NCBI GenBank assembly: GCA_022644775.1
Contig: JALCHN010000001.1
Coordinates: 1 to 64,000, forward strand
DNA: 64,000 nucleotides
From: Eggerthellaceae bacterium
GTDB lineage: Bacteria > Actinomycetota > Coriobacteriia > Coriobacteriales > Eggerthellaceae
Direction of reading: 5' to 3'
In this document: in pieces, positions 1 through 13,535 of the stretch
How positions within the stretch are numbered: the stretch's first letter is position 1
Layout of the letters: each line of letters starts with the position of its first letter
The notes under the pieces: model-generated
Told to the model about the DNA's origin: nothing
Databases searched by the model: none
What the model saw: only the letters and a program-made list of their open reading frames with translations
Made by a program: the position numbers and the translations under genes

Positions 1-2
1 TC

Positions 3-155
3 GGCTGTCTGGCCATCTACGTGGTCTCCAAGCTCACCCCCGAGCCCGACCAGTCGGTGCTCGACACCTTCGACCACTACATGGACGAGCCGAAGACGGC
101 CACCCGCAACATGGACGACCGCATCCTGGAAGGCGGGCTCGACCCCGAGGATTAG
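3..155 (+). CDS. C-terminal fragment, possibly a sodium:solute symporter-like membrane protein (truncated by window edge)
   Basis: Open frame ...GCLAIYVVSKLTPEPDQSVLDTFDHYMDEPKTATRNMDDRILEGGLDPED* ending in TAG at 153-155; family guess rests only on the tail. Confidence 0.45.
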   Translation, partial: GCLAIYVVSKLTPEPDQSVLDTFDHYMDEPKTATRNMDDRILEGGLDPED

Positions 156-192
156 CCCCGCTCCCCCACTTCCGTCAGTCCTTCGTGAAAAT

Positions 193-228
193 GGCGCCCC
201 CGATGACCGGTCGGGGGCGCCTCGTTTT
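193..228 (+). terminator. intrinsic terminator
   Basis: GGCGCCCCCGA/TCGGGGGCGCC hairpin followed by CTCGTTTT. Confidence 0.75.
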
Positions 229-266
229 AGAATGTGCCCATTGCACCATCGATAGAAGGGACACGT

Positions 267-1553
267 ATGACCTCGTACGCCCAACAGTCCTCCGATGAAC
301 TGCACGCTCTCCGCGCGGCGTTGGAAGACGAGTACAACGGATTCAAAGCCAAGGGGCTTTCGCTCAACATGGCCCGCGGCAAGCCGTCCGCGGCCCAGCT
401 CGACCTGAGCCTTCCGATGCTCGACATCCTCTCCTCAAAGAGCGACCTGCGTGCCGAAGACGGCACCGACATCCGCAACTACGGCGTGGGCGCCGGTCTG
501 CCCGAGGCGCGCAAGCTCATGGCCGTCCTGCTCGACGACGAACCCGACAACGTGATCGTCTGCGGCAATTCGAGCCTCAACATCATGTACGACGAGATTT
601 CCCGCTGCGTGAACTTCGGCACGCTCGGCAACGCCCCCTGGCGCACGCTCGACACCGTCAAGTGGCTCTGCCCCGTCCCCGGCTACGACCGTCATTTCGC
701 GATTACCGAACAGTTCGGCTTCGAGATGATCAACGTCGACATGGACGATGATGGCCCCTGCATGGACCAGGTAGAACGGCTCGTCGCCAGCGACCCCGCG
801 ATCAAGGGTATCTGGTGCGTCCCATGCTATTCGAACCCCGGCGGCGTGGAGTATTCCGACGAGGTCGTCCGCCGCTTGGCAAACATGACCTGCGCCGCCT
901 CCGACTTCCGCATCTTTTGGGACAACGCCTACTGCGTCCACCATCTCGACCCCGACCCGGCCAACGAAGCCCACGTGCTCGACATCGGCGCCGCCTGCCG
1001 GGAAGCCGGCCATCCCGACCGCTACTTCAAGTTCGCCTCGACGAGCAAGATCACCTTCCCCGGAGCCGGCGTGGCCGCCCTGGCCGCGAGCCCGGAAAAC
1101 GTCGCCGAGATCGCCCGCATGATGAACGTGCAGACGATCGGCCACGACAAGTTCAACCAGCTGCGCCACGTGCGCTTTCTAAAGGACGCAGACGGCATCG
1201 CCGCCCACATGGCCAAGCACGCCGCAATCATCCGCCCCAAGTTCGATCTGGTCGAGCAGAAGCTCTCCGCCGGCCTTGCCGACGTCGACTGCCATTGGAG
1301 CACCCCGCGCGGCGGTTACTTCGTCTGCTTCTACGGCCCGGCGCACACCGCCAAGCGCATCGTCGAGCTCGCCAAGGAAGCAGGCGTCACGATGACCGGC
1401 GCCGGCGCCCCCTTCCCCTACCATAAGGACCCCGACGACGCCGTCATCCGCATCGCCCCCACCCTGCCGCCGATCGAAGAGCTCGATCAGGCTTTGGACG
1501 TCTTCGTCTGCTGCGTCAAACTGGCCGCCGTCGAAGAGCTGCTCGGCGCCTAG
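267..1553 (+). CDS. aminotransferase class I/II, aspartate aminotransferase-like
   Basis: MTSYAQQSSDELHALRAALEDEYNGFKAKGLSLNMARGKPSAAQLDLS...; PLP-binding region FASTSKITFPGAG; internal ATG at 267 preferred over 234. Confidence 0.85.
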   Translation: MTSYAQQSSDELHALRAALEDEYNGFKAKGLSLNMARGKPSAAQLDLSLPMLDILSSKSDLRAEDGTDIRNYGVGAGLPEARKLMAVLLDDEPDNVIVCGNSSLNIMYDEISRCVNFGTLGNAPWRTLDTVKWLCPVPGYDRHFAITEQFGFEMINVDMDDDGPCMDQVERLVASDPAIKGIWCVPCYSNPGGVEYSDEVVRRLANMTCAASDFRIFWDNAYCVHHLDPDPANEAHVLDIGAACREAGHPDRYFKFASTSKITFPGAGVAALAASPENVAEIARMMNVQTIGHDKFNQLRHVRFLKDADGIAAHMAKHAAIIRPKFDLVEQKLSAGLADVDCHWSTPRGGYFVCFYGPAHTAKRIVELAKEAGVTMTGAGAPFPYHKDPDDAVIRIAPTLPPIEELDQALDVFVCCVKLAAVEELLGA

Positions 1554-1584
1554 GCCTTTCCGCCTCTCCGCATCCTGCATCCGC

Positions 1585-1622
1585 AACGGGCCCGCACGCA
1601 TCGCGCATGCGGGCCCGTTTTT
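1585..1622 (+). terminator. intrinsic terminator after the aminotransferase
   Basis: AACGGGCCCGCACGC/GCATGCGGGCCCGTTTTT hairpin with T tract. Confidence 0.8.
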
Positions 1623-1643
1623 CATGTTCTGGAATCTCCTATG

Positions 1644-1670
1644 AAAAGAGGGCCCCGGAGGGCCCTCTTT
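1644..1670. terminator. bidirectional terminator (PFOR side)
   Basis: AAAAGAGGGCCC cgg AGGGCCCTCTTT. Confidence 0.75.
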
Positions 1671-1691
1671 ATCAAGCGCATGACGGAAGGA

Positions 1692-5249
<3,558 letters not shown>

Positions 5250-5427
5250 GAAAACCTCCTGATGAAGAGCGGTCGCTCTTGGGAATCGTGAGAGCGTGTC
5301 CCGACGGTCCCCCCTCTTCTGCGTTGCTATCGTAGCAGTACGGGAAAAACGCCATTGACAAGCATTGCTCGCGGGCAATCTCTCTCGGCGAACGGACGGA
5401 ATTATGGCGTCTGCGTGGCGCCGTCCT

Positions 5428-5997
5428 TCACAACCGTTCGAGGGACGTGTCCTCGTCCGCTTCCGTGCCGCCGGCTTCATCGAGCGCGCCGAGCGCCTCG
5501 CGAGCCGATGCGGGCACGGGCGGCTGTGCACCCTCGACCGGTGCGGCTTCCACGAGCGGCTTGCCCAATTCGCGGGACAGCACGGGAAACAACACAGCTA
5601 ACGTATCGTCGATTTTTCTCTTTTTCAGTTGGCATTCCCACACAACATGCACGTGCCAGCCCGCTTCTTGCAATTTCAGGATGTTGGCGACGTCGCGCTC
5701 CTGGTTGCGGGCGAACTTGACGCTCCAGTACTCCACGTGCGATTTCGGCAGGGACGGATGGCAATAGGGGCACCGATGCCAGAAGCACCCGTTCACAAAG
5801 AGGGCCACCTTCTTGCCGGGCCAGGCGATGTCGGGGCGGCCGGGCACCTTCCATTGCAGGCGGTAGCCGCCCAGGCCCGCTTCGCGCAACCGTCGGCGCA
5901 TGACGAGCTCGGGCTTGGTATCCGCGCGCTTGTTGCCCTGCATCGAATGGCGCACCGCCTCGCTCGACGCCTGCGGCGCCGCGAGTTTCTTGGTCAT
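5428..5997 (-). CDS. vsr: very short patch repair endonuclease (Vsr)
   Basis: PGRPDI, NGCFWHRCPYC, EYW, NQERD and VVWECQL match Vsr motifs. Confidence 0.92.
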   Translation of the reverse strand: MTKKLAAPQASSEAVRHSMQGNKRADTKPELVMRRRLREAGLGGYRLQWKVPGRPDIAWPGKKVALFVNGCFWHRCPYCHPSLPKSHVEYWSVKFARNQERDVANILKLQEAGWHVHVVWECQLKKRKIDDTLAVLFPVLSRELGKPLVEAAPVEGAQPPVPASAREALGALDEAGGTEADEDTSLERL

Positions 5998-6006
5998 GGC
6001 CGCGGC

Positions 6007-8193
6007 CTAGGTCCAGAACTGGAACATATGGATAATGCCCTGATAGGCCCAGGGATAGGCATCGGAATACCACCCGGTTTCGGGGACGAGGCACAACAGC
6101 AGGCTGTAGGCCACGCTAATCGCCACCGTGACGGGAAGCACCTTCATGATCACGTCGTAGCCCATCGAGGAGTGGTCGAAGTTCTCGTTCATGATGAAGA
6201 GGAGGAGAACCGCCACGATGAGGAACATGACGCTGAAGTCGGCGTAGTAGCGCTGCAGGATGCCGGCGGCTTCGGCATCGAGCAGGGCGATGAGGATGCC
6301 GGTGACCAGAAGGACGACGATGACGCCCGCGATGGTATGGGTGCTGCGCGTACGGACGCGCATCTTCACGCCCGTGCCCGCAAAGGGCAGGACCCAGAGG
6401 ATGGGCAGGCAGGCGAAGATGCCGCCGAACGTGACCTCCTTAATCGTCTGTCCCATGTACGTGGTGTCGAACGTGACCGGCTGCAGGTAGGGGAAGACGC
6501 CGGTGGTCGTGGGCGTTTGGAAGAAGAAGGCGAACAGGGCCGGCGCCAGGCGCCCCACGTCCATGCCGCGCTTGGTCATGTCGTTGGTCGTGAGATTGTA
6601 GTTGCCGCCGAAATCGGTGAAGCTGCCGAACCGGGCGTGGTTGTACCACATGATGCCGGCGGCCACGACGATATAGGGCGCTACGAGGCAGGCGAATTCG
6701 GCCGCCCCGCGCCGGGTGAGGATGCGCTTATCGACGATGTAGCGTTTCCAGAAGAGGGGCACCGCCACCAAGGAAAGCAGCACGAGCTGGGGCCGGCAGC
6801 CCACGACGAGGGCCATGCTCAGCGAGCCGGCAAGGTACCAGCCGAAGGGACGCTCGGCGCTGCGGCCACGCATCCACAGATAGAGGCCCCACATCGAAAA
6901 CGCCAAGCCCAGCATGATGGGCAGCGAATAGAAGGTGGGGAACTTCACCAGATAGAGGATGCCGCAACAGAAGACCAGGGGCAGCTGCAAGAGTAGATAG
7001 AGCCCCAGGCTCACGCGCTTGAAGTGGTAGCGGGCGAAACGGTCGAGCAGGGCCGTGCACCCCAGGATGAAGGCGATGCAGGAAATCCATACCCCGATAG
7101 CCGTGGGAAAATCCATGCCCGTCGCCAGATAGTAAGGCAAATAGAAGAGCACGACCGGCACAACGCCGAAGTAGACGTAGTAGTGTCCGTCGCGATAGGC
7201 CACGTCCCACAGGTAGGGCTCCCCCGTTTCCTTCTGAAGCTCGTCGCGGGCGCCCTTGTCATAGGGGTTGTCCATCTGCTTGAGCCAATCGGGCGGGTCC
7301 TGTTCCAGATAGAGCTGGCCATGGGCCATCGCGCGCGCCAAATCGGCGTACTGCTGGGCGTTTTCGCCGCCCACCTCGAAGGTGGTGACAACCGTCGTAT
7401 CCTTCCAGGAACCGGAGTTGTAGCTCGACGTGGCCACCCCCACCAGGTTCGACCCGGCAAAGAGCACGACCGAAATGAGGTAGATCTCGAAGACGTTGGC
7501 AAGCACGATGCCCGCACGCGAAGCAAAGGCATGGTCGCGAATGGAAATCCGATAAATGGTCGAGCCGGGCCGGAACATGTAGAAGAGCGTGAGCACCACG
7601 AGCGCGAGGCCGAAGCGCGTCATGTTGAAGGAGAAGGGATAGGTGTTGTTGATGTAGACGGCTTTGAGCTTGATCGGGTAGGTCACGTCCTCGCCGGTGA
7701 TTTCGATGCGCAGGTTGTTGGTGACGCCCGTCGTGTTGAGCTTGAGGTATTCGGTCGCATCGTTGTTGGTCGCGATCGTGCGCGTGGGCACGCCCGAAGA
7801 ATACTCGGTCGAATTGAAGTAGGTCTCATGCGCGTCGTCGGTGAATTCGATGTTGACCTCGACGTTCTGGGCCGATTGGCCGCCGTCGAAGTCAAGGCGG
7901 ATGTTCTTGATTTCCTTATTGAGATTGCTGAACTCGATGACGTGGTCGTTTTCCGTCAGACGGTAGGTCTTGTCGGAATTCTTCTGCAGGGTGAGCTGGT
8001 CGGTAAGGTTGACGCAGTCGTAGCCAAGCGTGGCCCAGTGATTGAAGTTGAAGACGAAGGCTTCGAGGGCGACGGCGATCGCGACGAGCACGAGGGCCAC
8101 CCGTACGTAATGACGCACGCGCCGAGCGTACATATGCATGAACGACTGGAAGCCGTCGGCGAATCTGTGGAGCGTGGTTTGCATAGCTTGCAT
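6007..8193 (-). CDS. large polytopic membrane protein, glycosyltransferase-like
   Basis: 728 aa; N-terminal TM, ~200 aa extracytoplasmic region, then many TM helices; GT-C-like layout. Confidence 0.7.
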   Translation of the reverse strand: MQAMQTTLHRFADGFQSFMHMYARRVRHYVRVALVLVAIAVALEAFVFNFNHWATLGYDCVNLTDQLTLQKNSDKTYRLTENDHVIEFSNLNKEIKNIRLDFDGGQSAQNVEVNIEFTDDAHETYFNSTEYSSGVPTRTIATNNDATEYLKLNTTGVTNNLRIEITGEDVTYPIKLKAVYINNTYPFSFNMTRFGLALVVLTLFYMFRPGSTIYRISIRDHAFASRAGIVLANVFEIYLISVVLFAGSNLVGVATSSYNSGSWKDTTVVTTFEVGGENAQQYADLARAMAHGQLYLEQDPPDWLKQMDNPYDKGARDELQKETGEPYLWDVAYRDGHYYVYFGVVPVVLFYLPYYLATGMDFPTAIGVWISCIAFILGCTALLDRFARYHFKRVSLGLYLLLQLPLVFCCGILYLVKFPTFYSLPIMLGLAFSMWGLYLWMRGRSAERPFGWYLAGSLSMALVVGCRPQLVLLSLVAVPLFWKRYIVDKRILTRRGAAEFACLVAPYIVVAAGIMWYNHARFGSFTDFGGNYNLTTNDMTKRGMDVGRLAPALFAFFFQTPTTTGVFPYLQPVTFDTTYMGQTIKEVTFGGIFACLPILWVLPFAGTGVKMRVRTRSTHTIAGVIVVLLVTGILIALLDAEAAGILQRYYADFSVMFLIVAVLLLFIMNENFDHSSMGYDVIMKVLPVTVAISVAYSLLLCLVPETGWYSDAYPWAYQGIIHMFQFWT

Positions 8194-8202
8194 TATAAAG
8201 AA

Positions 8203-8236
8203 CGGGCCCCCATGCGCAAACGCACGGGGGTCCGAA
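8203..8236 (-). terminator. terminator downstream of adk
   Basis: minus strand CGGACCCCCGTGCG tttg CGCATGGGGGCCCG TTCTTT. Confidence 0.7.
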
Positions 8237-8265
8237 ATGCAACGTTTAAAGACGCAAACTCTAAA

Positions 8266-8895
8266 CTAGAGGTTGAGCTGCTTCTTCACGTCGTCGAATA
8301 CCACTTCGGGGTCGCGGTCGCCGTCAATCGTGACGAGCAGATCCTTGCCGCGGTAGTAGTCGGTCAGCGGAGCAGTGGAGGTAGCGTAGACATCAAGACG
8401 GTTGCGCACCGTGGCTTCATTGTCGTCGTCGCGCTGATACATCTCGCCGCCGCACTTGGGGCAGGTGGCTCCGTCATCGGCCGTGCCGATGTAGCCGCAG
8501 GACTTGCACATGCGACGAGAGGTGAGGCGCTTGACGATAACTTCGGGATCGACGTCGATCAGCAGGGCCGCGTTGAGCGGACGGTCGAGGGACGCGAGCA
8601 TCGTGTCGAGCGCAACGGCCTGAGTGGTCGTGCGCGGAAAGCCGTCGAGAATGACGCCGGCTTCGGTGTCGGGCTGCTGAATGCGCTCTTTCATGAGGTC
8701 GATGATCAGATCGTCGGGCACGAGGTCGCCGGCATCCATATAGCCCTTGGCCTTCTTGCCCAGTTCGGTCTGGTCGCGCACGGCAGCGCGCAGAATGTCA
8801 CCCGTGGAGATGTGGCAGAGGCCGAAACGTTCGACGAGCTTAGCCGCCTGCGTACCCTTGCCAGCACCGGGAGCCCCGAGCAATACGATGTTCAT
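8266..8895 (-). CDS. adk: adenylate kinase
   Basis: MNIVLLGAPGAGKGTQA; zinc LID CKSCGYIGT...CPKCGGEMYQRDDD. Confidence 0.98.
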   Translation of the reverse strand: MNIVLLGAPGAGKGTQAAKLVERFGLCHISTGDILRAAVRDQTELGKKAKGYMDAGDLVPDDLIIDLMKERIQQPDTEAGVILDGFPRTTTQAVALDTMLASLDRPLNAALLIDVDPEVIVKRLTSRRMCKSCGYIGTADDGATCPKCGGEMYQRDDDNEATVRNRLDVYATSTAPLTDYYRGKDLLVTIDGDRDPEVVFDDVKKQLNL

Positions 8896-9183
8896 ATCGA
8901 TTCCTTTCGCTTGGACAGTGGCCCCACTATACCAAAGCACGACCCCTTTGCGTCAGCCTTCGCCGACATATCCGCTGGGTTTGCAAATTCGTTGAGACAC
9001 TACGCAGAATGGTGCATAAACCAGAGTCATCGAGCTGGCTAGGGGCACCGCTTGCCGCCCGCGGCGCACGGTCCTCACGATAAAGGGAGCAGCACGGTGC
9101 AGGCGCGCATGGAGACGATTCCGCCCAATAGGCCAGCCGGCACAAGCCACCCCTCCCCTTCCGAAGCACCTCATCGCCCAAAC

Positions 9184-9218
9184 GAAAAGGGCCCGCACCA
9201 ACTGGTGCGGGCCCTGCA
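9184..9218 (-). terminator. terminator at end of rplO-secY unit
   Basis: minus strand GGGCCCGCACC agtt GGTGCGGGCCC TTTTCGTTT. Confidence 0.8.
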
Positions 9219-9235
9219 ACCGATGAGACGAAGGC

Positions 9236-10519
9236 TTACTTGAAGAAGCCGTCGTAGTTGTACATCTTCAGCTGCGATTCGACCTTGCTCATGGTGTCGA
9301 GGGCAACACCGATCATGATGAGGATCGAAGTGCCGCCGAAAGCCTGAATGAGCTGGTTGTTCGTGAAGACGAACAGAATCGACGGGACGACGGCAACGAG
9401 ACCGATGAACATGGCGCCGGGAAGCGTGACGTGCTTGATCACGTTCTTAATGTAGTTCACCGTAGCCGTACCCGGGCGGATGCCGGGGATGAAGCCGCCC
9501 TGCTTGCGCAGGTTATCGGAGAGCTCTTCGGGGTTGAACACCATCGACGTGTAGAAGTACGCGAAGAAGATGATCAAACCGAAGGTGAGCAGCCAGTTGA
9601 CCCAACCGGACGAAATCGCGTTCGCGAACGCGTCGAGCCAGCCCACGTTGAAGAGGGCGGCGATCTGAGCCGGGAAGTAGATCAGGCAGCTCGCGAAGAT
9701 GATCGGGATAACGCCGGCCGCGTTGACCTTCAGGGGGATGTAGGTGGTCTGACCGCCCATCATCCTGCGCCCCTGCACGCGCTTGGCGTAGCTTACCGGG
9801 ATACGGCGCTGAGCGCGCTCCATCCAGATAATGGCCGGAATCGCAAGCACGATAACCACGATGACGAGCAGGGTCACGGCGATGCCCATGCCCGCGTCGT
9901 CCTGGCTGGACGCACTCGAGAAGATCGCGGAAGGCACACGGGATACGATGCTCGTGAAGATGATGAGCGACATGCCGTTGCCCACACCGCGCTGGGTGAT
10001 CAACTCGCCCATCCACATGATGAAGGCGGTGCCCGCCACGAGCGTGAAGACGATGATGACGCTCGTGAGCCAATAGGGCACCTGGTCGGTGAAGGTCACG
10101 CCGTAACGGTCGGACTGGAAGAGCAGCAGATAGCCCACTGCGTTGATAAGGCCAAGGGCCAGGGTGAGCCAACGCGTGGTCTGAGTGATTTTCCTACGCC
10201 CAGGCTCGCCTTCCTTCGCCCAACGGCCCACCGTGGGGATGACGCCCTGCATCAGCTGCATGATGATCGATGCGGTGATGTAGGGCATGATTCCCAGCGC
10301 GAACACGCTGAAGTGCGAAAGGGCGCCGCCGGAGAAGACGTCGATCATCGTCATGGCGGCGCCGCCCGCCTGCTGGTACGCATCAGCGAACTGAGCAAAC
10401 GGGATTCCCGGTACGGGAATGAACGAGCCCAAACGGTACAGAGCCAAAATTCCAAGGGTGAACAGGATCTTCTTGCGAAGCTCCGGCACCTTGAAGGCTT
10501 CTACCAGGGACTTAAGCAA
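9236..10519 (-). CDS. secY: preprotein translocase subunit SecY
   Basis: 427 aa, FIPVPGIPF, GTAFIMWMGELITQRGVGNGMSLIIF. Confidence 0.98.
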   Translation of the reverse strand: MLKSLVEAFKVPELRKKILFTLGILALYRLGSFIPVPGIPFAQFADAYQQAGGAAMTMIDVFSGGALSHFSVFALGIMPYITASIIMQLMQGVIPTVGRWAKEGEPGRRKITQTTRWLTLALGLINAVGYLLLFQSDRYGVTFTDQVPYWLTSVIIVFTLVAGTAFIMWMGELITQRGVGNGMSLIIFTSIVSRVPSAIFSSASSQDDAGMGIAVTLLVIVVIVLAIPAIIWMERAQRRIPVSYAKRVQGRRMMGGQTTYIPLKVNAAGVIPIIFASCLIYFPAQIAALFNVGWLDAFANAISSGWVNWLLTFGLIIFFAYFYTSMVFNPEELSDNLRKQGGFIPGIRPGTATVNYIKNVIKHVTLPGAMFIGLVAVVPSILFVFTNNQLIQAFGGTSILIMIGVALDTMSKVESQLKMYNYDGFFK

Positions 10520-10521
10520 GG

Positions 10522-10962
10522 CTATTCAACCTTTCCGCCTGCTGCTTCGATCTTCTTGGCAGCGCTTGCAGACACCTTGTCAACCTTGACCGTAAGGGCC
10601 TTGGTGAGGTCGCCGTCGCCGAGAACCTTCACCAGGTCGGCTTCATGCTTGATGATGCCCTTGGCCACGAGCGCAGCCTTGTCGACGGTTTCGCCGGCTT
10701 CGAACTTCTCTTCAAGGCGAGACACGTTGACGGGCAGGTACTCCACGTGGTTGATGTTCTTGAACCCCGGGAGCTTGGGCAGACGCATGTAGAGAGGCGT
10801 CTGGCCGCCCTCGAAGCCTGCGCGCTTCTGCTTGCCTGCGCGGGACTTGGCGCCGTTCATGCCGCGACCAGAGGTCTTGCCGTAGCCGGAGCCGTTGCCG
10901 CGGCCAACGCGCTTGCGGTTCTTGCGAGAGCCCGGCGCAGGGGTGAGGTCTTTAAGTTCCAT
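10522..10962 (-). CDS. rplO: 50S ribosomal protein L15
   Basis: MELKDLTPAPGSRKNRKRVGRGNGSGYGKTSGRGMNG. Confidence 0.98.
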   Translation of the reverse strand: MELKDLTPAPGSRKNRKRVGRGNGSGYGKTSGRGMNGAKSRAGKQKRAGFEGGQTPLYMRLPKLPGFKNINHVEYLPVNVSRLEEKFEAGETVDKAALVAKGIIKHEADLVKVLGDGDLTKALTVKVDKVSASAAKKIEAAGGKVE

Positions 10963-11072
10963 GAATACAATCTCCTTGTATCGCTGTTACGGGGAATGCG
11001 CTCCCCCGCTGCTGGCAGCTCGCAGCCAGCACAACTACTAATGCAGGACGGTACTATACCGCCCTCTTCAAA

Positions 11073-11102
11073 ACGGCCTTTGGAGTTGCCCCCAAAGGCC
11101 GT
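11073..11102 (-). terminator. terminator-like hairpin between rpmD and rplO
   Basis: minus strand ACGGCCTTTGG gggcaact CCAAAGGCCGT TTTG: perfect 11-bp stem plus T run. Confidence 0.7.
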
Positions 11103-11119
11103 AAAAGAAGCAGATTTAC

Positions 11120-11311
11120 TTACGCTTCGGTGACTTCGACAAGGTGCTTGACCTTGAAGATCTGACCACGGGTGGCCGGATTGTCGGGCAGGTCGTTGGA
11201 ACTGCCGATACGGCCGAGGCCGAGGGCGCGCAGGGTCCTGCGCTGGGTCTCTGCATAGCCGATGTAGGACTTCACCTGCACAACATGCAGCGTCTTCTTG
11301 GATTCTGCCAT
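11120..11311 (-). CDS. rpmD: 50S ribosomal protein L30
   Basis: HVVQVKSYIGYAETQRRTLRALGLGRIG. Confidence 0.97.
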   Translation of the reverse strand: MAESKKTLHVVQVKSYIGYAETQRRTLRALGLGRIGSSNDLPDNPATRGQIFKVKHLVEVTEA

Positions 11312-11314
11312 AGG

Positions 11315-11842
11315 TTAGTCACGTTCCTTCCAGCCGTAGATCTGGTTGACGGAAATGCCGCGACGCTCGCTGACGGCTTCGGGGCTTTCCATAGCCTGCA
11401 GACCGGCAGCAGTGGCCTTGACGACGTTCATGATGTTGTCGGAGCCCAGGGACTTGGCGAACACGTCCTTAACGCCGGCGAGTTCCATGACGGCACGAGC
11501 AGCGCCGCCGGCAATAACGCCGGTACCGGGGGTAGCGGGCTTGATGAGCACGCGGCCGGCACCGAATTCGCCAATGATGTCGTGCGGCAGGGTGCCTTCG
11601 GAAGTCAGAGGAACCTTGAACATGTTCTTCTTGGCATCCTCGACGCCCTTGCGGATGGCGACGGGCACTTCGAGCGACTTGCCCATGCCCACGCCGACGT
11701 TCCCGTTGCCGTCGCCCACCACGACGAGCGCGGTGAGGTTCATGCGGCGGCCGCCCTTGACGGTCTTGGAAACGCGATTGATGTAAACGACACGCTCCTG
11801 AAGTTCAGGGGCGCCCGACTGATGTTCTTGCTTACGAGCCAT
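11315..11842 (-). CDS. rpsE: 30S ribosomal protein S5
   Basis: [34 protein letters not shown]. Confidence 0.98.
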   Translation of the reverse strand: MARKQEHQSGAPELQERVVYINRVSKTVKGGRRMNLTALVVVGDGNGNVGVGMGKSLEVPVAIRKGVEDAKKNMFKVPLTSEGTLPHDIIGEFGAGRVLIKPATPGTGVIAGGAARAVMELAGVKDVFAKSLGSDNIMNVVKATAAGLQAMESPEAVSERRGISVNQIYGWKERD

Positions 11843-11854
11843 TCTTACCCTCTC

Positions 11855-12223
11855 TTAGAATTTCAGGCCGGCTTCACGAGCACCGTCGGCAACAGCCTTG
11901 ATGCGACCGTGATACAGATTGCCACCGCGATCGAACACGACTTCGGTGATACCGGCAGCAGTTGCCTTCTTCCCGATGAGTTCGCCGATGACGGCAGCGC
12001 CTTCGACGTTGGCGCCGTTCTTGCCGGTCGCCTTGAACTCGGGGCCGAGGGTGGAAACTGCGCAGAGGGTCTTGCCCGCCACGTCGTCGATAACCTGAGC
12101 GTAGATGTTGGAGTTGCTGCGCGTGATGCACAGGCGCGGGCGCTCCGGCGTGCCGGAAACCTTGCCACGAACGCGAGTGTGACGGCGACGCAGACCAGCT
12201 TGCTTCTTCTGAAGCTTCTTCAT
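11855..12223 (-). CDS. rplR: 50S ribosomal protein L18
   Basis: [31 protein letters not shown]. Confidence 0.97.
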   Translation of the reverse strand: MKKLQKKQAGLRRRHTRVRGKVSGTPERPRLCITRSNSNIYAQVIDDVAGKTLCAVSTLGPEFKATGKNGANVEGAAVIGELIGKKATAAGITEVVFDRGGNLYHGRIKAVADGAREAGLKF

Positions 12224-12243
12224 ATCGTTTCCCTTCACTTTCG

Positions 12244-12786
12244 CTATTCGGACTTAGCGGCCTTGCCAAGCTTACGACGGACATGTTCGCCCTCGTAGCG
12301 GATACCCTTGCCCTTATAGGGTTCGGGCTTGCGCCAGGCGCGGACGTCGGCGGCCACCTGGCCGACCTGTTCCTTGCTGGGGCCCTTCACGAGGATTTCG
12401 GTCGCGCTCGGCACTTCGAAGGTAATGCCCGCGGGCGGTTCGATGACCACATCGTGGGAGAAACCGAGCTGAAGGTCGAGGTTCTTGCCCTTGAGCGCGG
12501 CACGGTAGCCGACGCCCACGAGCTCGAGCTTCTTGCTGTAGCCTTCGCTCACGCCGACGACCATGTTGTGGATCAGCGTGCGGGTAAGGCCGTGCAGGCT
12601 CTTGGCTTCACGGGAATCGTTAGGACGGGTGACGATGATTTCGTCGCCTTCCTGCTTGATCGTGAGGATCGGGCTGAAGCTGCGCGTCAGTTCGCCGAGC
12701 TTGCCCTTGGCGGTTACGGTAGAACCGTCGATGGTGACGTCGACACCCTGGGGGATGGCGACAGGCTGCTTACCAATACGAGACAT
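12244..12786 (-). CDS. rplF: 50S ribosomal protein L6
   Basis: [21 protein letters not shown]. Confidence 0.98.
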   Translation of the reverse strand: MSRIGKQPVAIPQGVDVTIDGSTVTAKGKLGELTRSFSPILTIKQEGDEIIVTRPNDSREAKSLHGLTRTLIHNMVVGVSEGYSKKLELVGVGYRAALKGKNLDLQLGFSHDVVIEPPAGITFEVPSATEILVKGPSKEQVGQVAADVRAWRKPEPYKGKGIRYEGEHVRRKLGKAAKSE

Positions 12787-12800
12787 CTATCGGCTCCCTT

Positions 12801-13199
12801 CTACCAGATGTAGGCGATGACTTCGCCGCCGATGCCCTTCTTGCGGGCATCGCGATCGGCCATAACGCCGTTCGACGTGGAAATGATTGCCGTGCCGAGG
12901 CCGCCCAGCACGCGGGGCAGCTCGTCCTTGCCGGCGTAGATGCGCAGGCCGGGCTTGCTAATGCGCTTGATGCCACGGATGGTGCGGGCCTTCTTCGGGC
13001 CGTACTTCAGCGTGATAACGAGGGTGTTGCGGGGCTCGGACTCTTCGATGTCGTAGCCGGCGATGTAGCCCTCTTCGCGCATAATGCGGGCGATTTCCAC
13101 GAGCTTCTTGCTCGTCGGCATCGACACCGTCTGATGACCGGCAGAATTAGCGTTACGCACGCGCGTAAGCATGTCTGCGATGGGGTCGTTCATGCTCAT
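12801..13199 (-). CDS. rpsH: 30S ribosomal protein S8
   Basis: [31 protein letters not shown]. Confidence 0.98.
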   Translation of the reverse strand: MSMNDPIADMLTRVRNANSAGHQTVSMPTSKKLVEIARIMREEGYIAGYDIEESEPRNTLVITLKYGPKKARTIRGIKRISKPGLRIYAGKDELPRVLGGLGTAIISTSNGVMADRDARKKGIGGEVIAYIW

Positions 13200-13306
13200 G
13201 TGTTTCTCCTTTGGTTCGTGATGAATCGAGAATGCGGTTCACGTGAGCCCGTAGCCCACGTGCCTTCATTAACGACACACCCAACGTGGATCGGTCGTGC
13301 CTGGAA

Positions 13307-13492
13307 CTACCAGGAGGACTTGGTCACGCCGGGAAGTTCGCCCTTGTTCGCCAGCTCGCGCAGGCACACGCGGCACAGGCCGAACTTGCGGTAGTACGCA
13401 CGGGGGCGACCGCAACGGGTGCAGCGATTGTGCTGACGCGTCGAGAACTTCGGCTCGCGCTTCGACTTGGCGATCATCGATTTCTTAGCCAT
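13307..13492 (-). CDS. rpsN: 30S ribosomal protein S14, zinc-binding short form
   Basis: 61 aa, [25 protein letters not shown]. Confidence 0.97.
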   Translation of the reverse strand: MAKKSMIAKSKREPKFSTRQHNRCTRCGRPRAYYRKFGLCRVCLRELANKGELPGVTKSSW

Positions 13493-13535
13493 TAAATCCT
13501 TCTTTCTTTACCTCACTCGATGAGAGTGCAGTTGC

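Noticed and set aside
8940-9181. Small ORFs between secY and adk
   Set aside because: No homology-like motifs, no good RBS; more likely adk promoter and leader region
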